Source of the DNA: Thermoanaerobaculum aquaticum | GTDB lineage: Bacteria; Acidobacteriota; Thermoanaerobaculia; Thermoanaerobaculales; Thermoanaerobaculaceae | Assembly (NCBI RefSeq): GCF_000687145.1 | Contig: NZ_JMFG01000011.1 | Span: 67,444 to 131,443, forward strand | Direction: 5' to 3' | Length of the DNA stretch: 64,000 nucleotides | Shown: positions 9,602-16,983 of the stretch, one piece after another | Numbering within the stretch: position 1 is the stretch's first letter | How the letters are laid out: every line of letters starts with the position of its first letter | The notes under the pieces: model-generated | Databases searched by the model: none | The model's input: only the letters and a program-made list of their open reading frames with translations | What the model was told of the DNA's origin: nothing | Program-made: the position numbers and the translations under genes

Positions 9602-11130
9602 TGCTGCTCCAGCTCCGCCAGGTCTCGGCGGAAAGGCGCCCGACGCAACGCTTCCCGGGCCCACGCCCAGGCTTCCGCTTTTCTCCCTTGCAACAGCAAA
9701 AGCGTCGCCTTAGCTTGGGCCCAGGAAGCCGATTGCGGGGCCACCCACGCCCGACGGTCCAAAAGCTCCTCCACCAGCTGAACCTTTTGCCGATCCCCGG
9801 TTTGGACCACAAGCCACGCGGCTTCCATAGGCTCGGCTAACCGCCACGGTGAAAGTGAAGCGGCACGCAGCAGCACATTCAACTGTTGCTCGGGCGGCTG
9901 TTGCCGGGCCTGGTCAGCCATGCCTTGGGTTCGAGCCTGCAAAGCCGCCACCACCGCCGCCCCCCCTAAAAGCAGCGAAAGTAGGGGGAAGAAGAGACGC
10001 GAAGTAGCCTCTGGTTGTAGACTTCGGGCACCGGCCAGGAGGCAAAAGGGGAAAAGCAGCGCCGGCTCGTAAAAGGAAAAGTCAAAGAAGTTGTGGAAAA
10101 GCGCCACCAAGAGCGCCACCGCAGTTGGCCGATCCGCCAACCAAAGGCGAAACGCCAAGCGGAAAGCGAGGAAGAAAAGCGCCAGAAAAAAAGGCAGGCC
10201 TAGCAAGCCAAACTCGGCCAGGAGCTGCAGTGGAGTGTTGTGGGCAAACGGGGTGATGTTGTGCTCACCCCAAGGCGAGGTGAGCCCGGCAATGCCCACC
10301 CCTCCCAACCCTACGCCCACCCACGGATGCTGCAGGAACACCCAAAATGCCACCCGCCAGTTCACCGCCCGCAAAGCCAGGGGCTCAAAGCGCGCCATGT
10401 CTTCCCGCAAAAACAAAACCAAGGCCAAAGCCGCCAGGCCTGCGGCTGGCAGAAGGACCCGCAGCGGGCGAGGACCGGAGCGGTAAAGGGTCAAAACCAC
10501 CGCGAGTACCCAAAGCCCCGTGCCTAAAAGCGAGCGGGAGGCAAGACAGCCAGCCAAGCTAAGGACTAATAAGCCCACCGGCAAAAGACGTCGCCAGCCA
10601 TGCGTTTGCTTCAACCAGGCGATCAGGAATGGCGCTAAAAGCGCCTGAAGGGCCGCAAAGTGGCCTGGGATCGGCAGCGTTCCAAAGGCCCGGCCGGTGG
10701 CCAGCCGCGCTGCCCCCACCTCGCGCAGCGCCGGAGGGAGCAATGCCACCGCATCGCCTGCCGCTTGGAGCCCGCCAAGCGCTTGCGCCAACGCCACCAG
10801 TGAGGCCGCAGCACCCGCCGCTGCCACAAACCTCCAGAAGCCCTCTCCGAACCGTTGCGAAGCCCCCCAGCTCCAGGCCGCCAGCGCCAAAGGAAAGAGC
10901 GGCACGAGCTCCACCACACGTTGGTGGTCAAAGGCTATCGGAAAGGTCAATGCCAAAAGAAAAGCAGGTACCAAGAAGAAAGGCAAAGGCAGGCTTATGC
11001 GTTGGGCCTGAGGCAAAGCCAATAGCCCCAGGGCCGTGGCGATGCAGGCCAAAGTTACCACCCACGGCCGGGAAAAAACCAGAGCTCCCCAGAAACACAA
11101 GACCACCACGACCCGTGGCCAGACCGTCAC
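9589..11130 (-). CDS. O-antigen ligase/oligosaccharyltransferase-like (Wzy_C) membrane protein
   Basis: A 513-residue polytopic protein. Its large periplasmic loop holds NWRVAFWVFLQHPWVGVGLG and then FAHNTPLQLLAEFGLLGLP, the pattern with an essential histidine seen in WaaL, PglL and TfpO-type transferases. A soluble helical C-terminus (about residues 400-513) includes TPR-like repeats. The GTG start has no Shine-Dalgarno sequence, but TAAACT lies exactly six bases upstream, just past the pilin terminator. The next gene, a second Wzy_C protein, overlaps its 3' end by 13 bp. Polymerase, ligase and protein glycosyltransferase functions cannot be told apart from sequence alone. Confidence 0.78.
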   Translation of the reverse strand: MTVWPRVVVVLCFWGALVFSRPWVVTLACIATALGLLALPQAQRISLPLPFFLVPAFLLALTFPIAFDHQRVVELVPLFPLALAAWSWGASQRFGEGFWRFVAAAGAAASLVALAQALGGLQAAGDAVALLPPALREVGAARLATGRAFGTLPIPGHFAALQALLAPFLIAWLKQTHGWRRLLPVGLLVLSLAGCLASRSLLGTGLWVLAVVLTLYRSGPRPLRVLLPAAGLAALALVLFLREDMARFEPLALRAVNWRVAFWVFLQHPWVGVGLGGVGIAGLTSPWGEHNITPFAHNTPLQLLAEFGLLGLPFFLALFFLAFRLAFRLWLADRPTAVALLVALFHNFFDFSFYEPALLFPFCLLAGARSLQPEATSRLFFPLLSLLLGGAAVVAALQARTQGMADQARQQPPEQQLNVLLRAASLSPWRLAEPMEAAWLVVQTGDRQKVQLVEELLDRRAWVAPQSASWAQAKATLLLLQGRKAEAWAWAREALRRAPFRRDLAELEQQCRP

Positions 11131-11136
11131 GGGTCA

Positions 11137-11142
11137 AGTTTA
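11137..11142 (-). promoter_or_regulatory. Probable -10 element of a leaderless transcript
   Basis: TAAACT reads on the minus strand exactly six bases before the GTG of the 9589-11130 gene, with no ribosome-binding site between. No good -35 is visible because the pilin terminator hairpin lies there. Confidence 0.35.
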
Positions 11143-11146
11143 GGAC

Positions 11147-11174
11147 AAAAAAAACGGGAGGCTTTCGCCTCCCG
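11147..11174 (-). terminator. Rho-independent terminator after the pilin gene
   Basis: An eight-base-pair stem (CGGGAGGC with GCCTCCCG) with a four-base loop is followed on the minus strand by eight consecutive T. It ends transcription of the pilin at 11198-11680 and separates it from the Wzy_C genes. Confidence 0.85.
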
Positions 11175-11197
11175 CTTGGGTCTTTGCGAAGAAAAGC

Positions 11198-11680
11198 TTA
11201 GTTGATTTGCTGACCCTCAGGCCACTGAACAAATTGGCCGTTGGCAAAAATGATGTCGTCATCGAAGCTAGTGGTGGGCCCACCCGCGCCTCCGTTAGCG
11301 AGCGTGAAGCCACTGCACGCACCAGTCCCATTCCGCGCGTTTGACCAAAGTGTGTAGGATGCAAGGGTGGTGTCGATATTGACACAGTTGGATCTGTTCC
11401 AGCCATCGTTGTCGGGCAGCTTCTTTATGTAGGTCGGTGTAAGGTAAGGTGCGAGTTTTGCACTTACGGTACCGGCACCGGTAGAATCGGGATAATGGTT
11501 GAAGTCAATCGAATAAGCCTCCAAGGCGGTACCGATAGACCGGAGATCCGCCATCGTACGCCGCTGACGGCCACGGTTGATGGCGTTCAGCAGGTTGGGG
11601 ATCGCAATGGCGGCGATGATGCCGATAATGGCCACCACGATCAACAACTCAATAAGGGTAAAACCTCTTTGCCTCCTCAT
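11198..11680 (-). CDS. Type IV pilin / GspG-like (pseudo)pilin
   Basis: A 160-residue prepilin with a short leader MRRQRG, cleaved before Phe7 by prepilin peptidase and N-methylated there. The mature N-terminus is the hydrophobic helix FTLIELLIVVAIIGIIAAIA with Glu at +5. The globular part resembles GspG/PilE pilins (TMADLRSIGTALEAYSIDF, then YLTPTYIKKLPDNDGW). Two cysteines (SNC and GAC) could form a disulphide, and Ser/Thr are plentiful. The strong AAAGGAGG site seven bases before ATG and a sigma-54-like promoter suggest high, regulated expression. It may be a major pilin or a type II secretion pseudopilin. It ends FVQWPEGQQIN, like its paralogue upstream. Confidence 0.9.
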   Translation of the reverse strand: MRRQRGFTLIELLIVVAIIGIIAAIAIPNLLNAINRGRQRRTMADLRSIGTALEAYSIDFNHYPDSTGAGTVSAKLAPYLTPTYIKKLPDNDGWNRSNCVNIDTTLASYTLWSNARNGTGACSGFTLANGGAGGPTTSFDDDIIFANGQFVQWPEGQQIN

Positions 11681-11706
11681 AACTGCCTCCTTTCAAAATG
11701 GGTTTA

Positions 11707-11724
11707 ATGCACGTTTTGTGCCAG
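11707..11724 (-). promoter_or_regulatory. Sigma-54 (-24/-12) promoter of the pilin gene
   Basis: The minus strand reads CTGGCACAAAACGTGCAT. TGGCAC and TGCA match the -24 and -12 elements, and GG and GC are ten bases apart as sigma-54 requires. The predicted start near 11698 leaves a 17-base leader containing AAAGGAGG. Pilin genes in several Gram-negative groups use sigma-54. Confidence 0.65.
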
Positions 11725-11801
11725 AAGAACCCACGGTGAGAAACCTCGGCGATGCACATGTTTGTCACCCAAGGGTGCCGTAGCTTCCCAGCGGCGCCAT
11801 C

Positions 11802-12281
11802 TCAGCGTACCTGGATGCCTTCCGGCCATTGCACGAAGATCCCATTCACCATGGCTATATCCGCGTCGTAGTGGGTCGTAGGCCCTAGGTAAGGTCCCCC
11901 TTGCGCTACGCCATCCCCGCCGTAACTCACCACAGTGTAATCAAGCCCCGAACCTTCGTAGCGCAAGTCTCGTCGCCATCCGTCGTGCACAGGCAGCACC
12001 TTTAAGTAGGTCGGTTCAAGGTAAAGTCGCAGATCCGTTGCGGTTCCCGAAACCTGGGGGACAAGGACATGATCGGTGGCATAGGAGTTAATGGCCAGCG
12101 CCAAGGTCCGCATGTCGGCCATCGTTCTTTTTTGCCGGGCCCTTTCCAGCATCTGATAGATCCGCGGGATGGCAATGGCAGCCAAAATACCCAAAATGGC
12201 CACCACAATGAGAAGCTCGACCAGCGTAAACCCTTGATGGCGTCTCACGACCGGGTCAGATGCAAAATTCTTGCCTAACAT
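11802..12281 (-). CDS. Type IV pilin / GspG-like (pseudo)pilin, paralogue
   Basis: About 159 residues from the ATG at 12281, or 148 from a GTG at 12248. The shorter form gives a six-residue leader VRRHQG before the FTLVELLIVVAILGILAAIA helix, like the neighbouring pilin; the longer gives a 17-residue leader. Neither start has a clear ribosome-binding site, so the start is open. The globular region follows the same plan as the downstream pilin (TMADMRTLALAINSY, YLEPTYLKVLPVHDGW), and the end NGIFVQWPEGIQVR repeats its tail. Unlike that pilin it has no cysteine. The two are tandem duplicates that have diverged, perhaps as major and minor subunits. Confidence 0.85.
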   Translation of the reverse strand: MLGKNFASDPVVRRHQGFTLVELLIVVAILGILAAIAIPRIYQMLERARQKRTMADMRTLALAINSYATDHVLVPQVSGTATDLRLYLEPTYLKVLPVHDGWRRDLRYEGSGLDYTVVSYGGDGVAQGGPYLGPTTHYDADIAMVNGIFVQWPEGIQVR

Positions 12282-12363
12282 CGCCAGTTTAGGATTGTCT
12301 ATCAGCAACAAAAACGTCACCGACAGAGACACCGTGCACGGAGTCCGGAAAAACCAGCGAGCG

Positions 12364-13911
12364 TTACTCCTTCCCCGGTGGGGGAGGTTGGTGAAGAAAA
12401 CGGTAAAGCAAGCGCTGCTCCTGGTCGCTCCGGGCCTCCCGCTGCAGGCGAACGAGCCAGCTTTCCCCCGGCGTGCCGGTGTAAAGGTCGTGGACCACAG
12501 CAAGCTCCAGTTTTTGGCGGAAAGAAAGGGCTGGGCTCCAGGAGCCGGCGGAAAACCACAAGGCGGCCGATACCGTGAGAGCGAGAGCCGGCACAAGCCT
12601 CGTCCCCGATGGGAAAAACACCAGCCAAGCCGCCGCCACCGTCACCAACAAAACCAAAAGCCACAAACCAAAGCCTCCGGAAGCCAGGGTAGGCATGAAG
12701 GTTCCAGCCTGCAACAGGGGCCAGTGGAAGGTCACCGGAGCCAGGGGAAACTCCGGAGGGGAAAAGGGGAACGTGAAAAGCGGCAGCCAGGCCGCTGGCA
12801 AGCCCAGGAAAAACGCCACCAGTGCCACCCCCCGCACCCACGGGAGGTGCCAACGGAAAGCGAGAGCTCCCGCTGCTCCCACCGCCAACAGCGGGAAAAC
12901 CGAGATGAGGTAGCGGGGGCCCGGAAACCAGCCACCGTGGGCGTTGGGATAGCCGGACAGGAGCACCAAAAGCGCCAAAGCCCCTACCCAAGCCTCCAGG
13001 CAAAGCGGCTCCTTTCGCGGTAAAAGCCCCAAAAGCAAAAAGGGAGCCCAAAAGAGCATGCCCCGCTGCGGGGAAAAGAGCAAAAGCCAAAAGTTTGAAA
13101 GCCGAGGCCAGCCAATGCCGAAAAACCCCTGCTGGCTTAAGGCGGAAAACTGCGGGTAAAGCTCTCGGGCTGAGGAAAGCACAAAGGGGCTGCCGAAGCA
13201 AACCCAGTTATAAACGGCCAGCAAAGCCAAAGGCACAGCAAAGCCTAGCCACGCCGGCCACACCCTCCATCGCCCGCGCCAACTGCTAATGACGAGCCAA
13301 AAAAGCCCCACCAAAGCCGTGGGGTACTCGCTCACCGCCGCCCAACCCAAAAGCAGGCCAGCGAAAAGCAGCGATTTGTGTTGCGAAAGCAGCACCAAGC
13401 CGGCCAAAAGGCAAGCTCCCGCCAGAGCGTGAGAAAAAAGAAGGGCACCAGCTGGAAGCCAGGGCGTGGCCAGCACCAAAGTTCCAGCCACCAGCGTCCC
13501 CGCCTCACCCCAGCGACGGCCCAGCTCCCGGGCCAAAAGCAACGAAGCGAAAAGCCAGGGGAGGCCAGAAGCCAGAATCCGCCCCACAAGGTAGGCCAGC
13601 CGCAGCTCGCCGGGCCCGTGGGCCACCACGTGGGCCAAACCCGCCGCGGGCAGCAACAGCGGCAAAAGCCCGGGGGCTTTGTTAGGGTAAAGCTTGCCTT
13701 CCGCTGAGCTGAGGTCTTCGCAGGCGCCCCACTCGCCCACCTCTTCGTTCACCGCCAGCGAGCCCCGATGCACCACAGCTAGGCCTTGGTACACCCGGGG
13801 CCATTCGTTGGGGCTCACAAAGGCGGGCCAAAAGGGCAAAACCCAAAGGATGGCGGCAAACCCCACCGCGGAAGGAAGCCACCCGAATCGCTGAAACTTC
13901 GTCTCCACCAC
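12364..13911 (-). CDS. GT-C-like polytopic membrane protein (ArnT/PMT-type)
   Basis: A 515-residue protein with a dozen hydrophobic helices. The first extracytoplasmic loop contains SPNEWPRVYQGLAVVHRG and LYPNKAPGLLPLLLPAAG, the acidic and NKAPG-type pattern of polyprenyl-phosphate-sugar-dependent transferases. A later GPRYLISVFPLLAVG motif supports this. Such proteins move a sugar from a lipid carrier to a protein or glycan outside the inner membrane. The soluble C-terminal end is charged. It stands alone between the pilins and a divergent methyltransferase gene. The exact family is uncertain because sequence conservation is low. Confidence 0.65.
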   Translation of the reverse strand: MVETKFQRFGWLPSAVGFAAILWVLPFWPAFVSPNEWPRVYQGLAVVHRGSLAVNEEVGEWGACEDLSSAEGKLYPNKAPGLLPLLLPAAGLAHVVAHGPGELRLAYLVGRILASGLPWLFASLLLARELGRRWGEAGTLVAGTLVLATPWLPAGALLFSHALAGACLLAGLVLLSQHKSLLFAGLLLGWAAVSEYPTALVGLFWLVISSWRGRWRVWPAWLGFAVPLALLAVYNWVCFGSPFVLSSARELYPQFSALSQQGFFGIGWPRLSNFWLLLFSPQRGMLFWAPFLLLGLLPRKEPLCLEAWVGALALLVLLSGYPNAHGGWFPGPRYLISVFPLLAVGAAGALAFRWHLPWVRGVALVAFFLGLPAAWLPLFTFPFSPPEFPLAPVTFHWPLLQAGTFMPTLASGGFGLWLLVLLVTVAAAWLVFFPSGTRLVPALALTVSAALWFSAGSWSPALSFRQKLELAVVHDLYTGTPGESWLVRLQREARSDQEQRLLYRFLHQPPPPGKE

Positions 13912-13938
13912 TTCAGTGTATAGTTTCGGGCGGGGCCG

Positions 13939-14613
13939 ATGACGTCAGCAGGTTACGTGTTCAAGGACTTCCCCCACTCCTCCCACCGCTGGCTGGTGGA
14001 ACGGGTGGGCAGGCCACCGTCGAGGGTATTGGACGTGGGGACCTGGAACGGTTTTCTGGGCCGGCAGCTTGCCTCCCAGGGGCATGAGCTGTTCGGCATC
14101 GAAAAGGACCCCATCCAAGCTCAGCACGCTGCCGCCTTTTACCGCGAGCTTCTGGTAGCTGACCTGGAGACCCTGCCGCCCCTGCCGGGGGCTCCCTTTG
14201 ACGTGATCCTCTGCGGCGATGTGCTGGAGCACCTGCGGGAGCCGCTGGTGGTCCTTAAGCACTTGGTTTCCTCTCTGCGGCCGGAGGGTAAGCTCTTGAT
14301 CACCGTGCCCAACGTAGCTTTTGTAGGCTGCCGCGTGTCGCTGCTTTTCGGGGTCTTCGAATACCGCGACCGCGGCATCCTGGACCGCACCCACCTGCGG
14401 TTTTTTACCAAGGCTTCCCTGCTGCGACTTCTCCGGGAGGCAGGGCTGAAGGTGCAGCGGGTTCACGGCCTGCCGCCACCTCTACCGCTGGTCTTCCCGC
14501 CCAGCGCCCGCTGGCCCCTGCGGGGGTTTTTCGAATGCCTGGCGCTGGCAGCGCAGCTTTGGCCTACCCTCTGGGCTTACCAGCTGGCCGTCGAAGCCCG
14601 GAGGCCCTCATGA
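13939..14613 (+). CDS. SAM-dependent methyltransferase (class I)
   Basis: A 224-residue class I methyltransferase. Motif I is VLDVGTWNGFLG (residues 30-41), the acidic ribose-binding residue lies in LFGIEKDP, and FDVILCGDVLEHLREP forms motif II. LRPEGKLLITVPN is motif III. Members next to glycosyltransferases often methylate a sugar or a lipid carrier. TATAGT lies 14 bases before the ATG and may be a -10. It overlaps the following GT2 gene by ATGA, opening a rightward chain that continues to 19244. Confidence 0.85.
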   Translation: MTSAGYVFKDFPHSSHRWLVERVGRPPSRVLDVGTWNGFLGRQLASQGHELFGIEKDPIQAQHAAAFYRELLVADLETLPPLPGAPFDVILCGDVLEHLREPLVVLKHLVSSLRPEGKLLITVPNVAFVGCRVSLLFGVFEYRDRGILDRTHLRFFTKASLLRLLREAGLKVQRVHGLPPPLPLVFPPSARWPLRGFFECLALAAQLWPTLWAYQLAVEARRPS

Positions 14614-15356
14614 AGGTCACGGTGGTCATGCCTGCGTACAACGCCGCCCGCACCCTGGAGGCGTGCGTGGCCGACATCCCGCGGGACGTGGTGGACGAGG
14701 TCATTCTGGTGGACGACGCCTCCACCGACGAAACCGTGAGCCTCGCCCATAAGCTAGGGCTGGAAGTCGTCGTGCACCCGGAAAACCGCGGCTACGGGGG
14801 CAACCAGAAGACCTGCTACCGCCATGCTCTGGCTCGGGGCGCCGACATCGTGGTGATGGTGCACCCCGACCACCAGTACGACCCGAAGGTCATCCCCCAG
14901 CTGGTGGCGCCCCTTCGGGAAGGCCGGTGCGACGCGGTTTTCGGCAGCCGCATCTTAGGGGGAAAGGCGAAGGAAGGGGGCATGCCGTGGTGGAAGTACC
15001 TGGGTAACCTGCTCCTCACCCGCATCGAAAACCTTTTCTTCGGCCTTTCCCTCACCGAGTACCACTCGGGGCTCAGGGCTTATAGCCGGCGTTACCTGGA
15101 GGCGGTGCCCCTGGAAAAAAACTCCGACGGGTGGGTTTTTGACTCGGAGATCATTGCCCAGGGGGCCCTGGCCGGCATGCACATTGAGGAAATCCCCATT
15201 GCCACCCGCTACTTTCCCGAGGCCTCGCAAATCGGCTTTTGGCCTTCGGTGGGGTACGGTCTTGCCATCCTCAAGCTCTGCCTCAAGTTTACCTTGCACC
15301 GCTGGGGCCTGTGGCCACAGGAGCAGTTCCAGGTGGCGAGCCCGGCAAACCGCTAG
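14610..15356 (+). CDS. Glycosyltransferase family 2 (polyprenyl-phosphate sugar synthase-like)
   Basis: A 248-residue GT2 enzyme similar to dolichol-phosphate mannose synthases. It has VTVVMPAYNAARTLE at the N-terminus, VDDAST near 34-39, and VMVHPDHQYDP near 82-92 holding the metal-binding acid. It lacks the C-terminal membrane helices of GtrB types, so it is probably cytosolic and membrane-associated. It may load a sugar onto polyprenyl phosphate for the GT-C-like proteins at 12364-13911 or 15772-16983. The start ATG shares ATGA with the methyltransferase stop. Confidence 0.85.
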   Translation: MKVTVVMPAYNAARTLEACVADIPRDVVDEVILVDDASTDETVSLAHKLGLEVVVHPENRGYGGNQKTCYRHALARGADIVVMVHPDHQYDPKVIPQLVAPLREGRCDAVFGSRILGGKAKEGGMPWWKYLGNLLLTRIENLFFGLSLTEYHSGLRAYSRRYLEAVPLEKNSDGWVFDSEIIAQGALAGMHIEEIPIATRYFPEASQIGFWPSVGYGLAILKLCLKFTLHRWGLWPQEQFQVASPANR

Positions 15357-15394
15357 CCCACAGCGTGCTCACGCCCTCCCTGCGCCAGGGTACG

Positions 15395-15775
15395 ATGGTA
15401 GCCGTGATTTTCCGCAACCGACTGGCGACAGGACTCGCGGTCGCTTTACTGGCGGTGGGCCTGGGGGAGCTTTCGGGGTGGCTCAAAGGCCCGCAGAAAC
15501 CGGTGTGGCTTGGTAACTTGGCGCCGCTTTCGAAAGCACCCTTGCCCGCCGGAGAAGCTGTGGCGGTAGTGCTTCCGCCGCATTTCGATCCGAAACAAAA
15601 ACAGTGGGTGCTTATGGAGCTTTACTGGCAGTTCCCGCAGGTGCGGTGGACGCTGGCCGCCGAGCATGGCCCCAAGTCTTTTTGGTTCCTGGCAGCTCCC
15701 GGGACGGTTTCACCGGGGCACGCCGTTTGGCAGGAGGGTGGGTGGACCCTGGGGCGGGGGGAGAAAAGCCCATGA
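15395..15775 (+). CDS. Small membrane-anchored protein of unknown function
   Basis: A 126-residue protein I do not recognise. One N-terminal hydrophobic segment (LATGLAVALLAVGLGELSGW) is followed by a soluble part with WVLMELYWQFPQVRW and a short C-terminus. Translation may begin at the ATG at 15395 or at the GTG at 15404; the latter has TACGAT seven bases upstream, matching the leaderless pattern of this window. The stop overlaps the next gene's ATG as ATGA, so it is probably a partner of the polytopic protein that follows. Confidence 0.55.
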   Translation: MVAVIFRNRLATGLAVALLAVGLGELSGWLKGPQKPVWLGNLAPLSKAPLPAGEAVAVVLPPHFDPKQKQWVLMELYWQFPQVRWTLAAEHGPKSFWFLAAPGTVSPGHAVWQEGGWTLGRGEKSP

Positions 15776-16983
15776 TCCTGGCCGGGCTCTTGCTGCTTTC
15801 TGGGTGGGGGTGGGCTGCGCTGGCCGAAAAAGGCAAACCGACCCTCTGGCAAGCCGTGGTGGGTGCCGTGGCATCCTGCGGAGGGTGGTTTCTGCTTTTG
15901 GCCCTGATCGGTGTTCGTTGGAAGCCGTGGCTGGCGGTCCTTCCCCTCCTCGTTGGGTTGACGCTTACTATTTCGCGGGCAGGTACCTTGGGCCGGGCGC
16001 TGCGATCAAGACCGGGGCACGCCGTTGCCGCGGTTTTGGCTCTAGCTGTGTTTTCTCAACTGCCGGCATGGGGTTGGGACTTCCGTTACCAGTGGGGCTT
16101 AAAGGCCAAGGTCTTCGCCGCCTTCGGCGGCATCGATGGCGTCTGGCTTGCCAACCCCGAGGTGGCCTTTGCCAACCCCCACTACCCTCCCCTTTGGCCC
16201 ACCCTGCTGGCCTTTGGTATGCACCTGGGGAATAGCGCTGAGGAGGCAGCGGGCATCTGGACTGCGCTTTTACGGGTGGGGCTGGCCGGTGCTGGCTGGA
16301 GCTTGGCCTTCCGCGGGCAGCTGTGGCAGCGCTGGCTGGCATGGGCTTTGGGGCTTCTGGCGCCGGTGCTCTTTCGCCCCTTTTTTTCGGGTTACGCCGA
16401 GCCCCTTTTGGCGCTTCTGTTGGCCAGCGCGGTGGTGGCCACGGCATCGGAACTCGGCCCTTCGACGCTTGCCCTTTGGGTGCTTTTCAGCCTCCTGGGT
16501 CTGGCCAAAGGGGAAGGACTGCTGTGGCTGGCATGCTTGGGAGCTGCTGGCTGGCGACGGTGGGAGAAATCCCAGCGCCTGGCCTTTTTGCTCGCCTTGC
16601 TGCCTGCTCTTGGCTGGTCTTTGTGGGCCAGCCGCACCGTTCCGGGCAGGGGTGTTGCGGAGCTCGCTTGGGAACGGTTGGTTCCTAGGGTTCTGCAGCT
16701 GCCTTCCGCCTTGCTCCAAGCCGGGCCTGAAGCTTGCCTTGCTGTGCTGGCCTTTGGTTTGGCGGTTTTTGCAAGCTGGGGGCATACGCCGTTGGCGAAG
16801 GCGAGCTTTTGGTTTTTCCTCGGGCTGGCGCTGGTCTACGTAGCCGGACCCCACCCCCTTCCCTGGTGGCTGGCCAACTCCCTACAGCGGGTTTTAGCGG
16901 TGCCGGTTCCGGCCCTGTTGGCTTCCGGTTTGGTTTGCGGAAAACCCATGGCTCCTGCTCCCCGGGGTGAGTCGGCGGCTTGA
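15772..16983 (+). CDS. Polytopic membrane protein, possible GT-C glycosyltransferase
   Basis: A 403-residue protein with about ten transmembrane helices. The first large loop has WGWDFRYQWGLKAKVFAAFG and ANPHYPPLWP, where acidic and aromatic residues recall the GT39/ArnT catalytic loop. The ATG overlaps the preceding small membrane protein by ATGA, and its TGA overlaps the TTG start of the next gene, so all three are translated as a unit. I cannot assign a family with confidence; lipid-linked sugar transfer is the most likely role given its neighbours. Confidence 0.6.
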   Translation: MILAGLLLLSGWGWAALAEKGKPTLWQAVVGAVASCGGWFLLLALIGVRWKPWLAVLPLLVGLTLTISRAGTLGRALRSRPGHAVAAVLALAVFSQLPAWGWDFRYQWGLKAKVFAAFGGIDGVWLANPEVAFANPHYPPLWPTLLAFGMHLGNSAEEAAGIWTALLRVGLAGAGWSLAFRGQLWQRWLAWALGLLAPVLFRPFFSGYAEPLLALLLASAVVATASELGPSTLALWVLFSLLGLAKGEGLLWLACLGAAGWRRWEKSQRLAFLLALLPALGWSLWASRTVPGRGVAELAWERLVPRVLQLPSALLQAGPEACLAVLAFGLAVFASWGHTPLAKASFWFFLGLALVYVAGPHPLPWWLANSLQRVLAVPVPALLASGLVCGKPMAPAPRGESAA

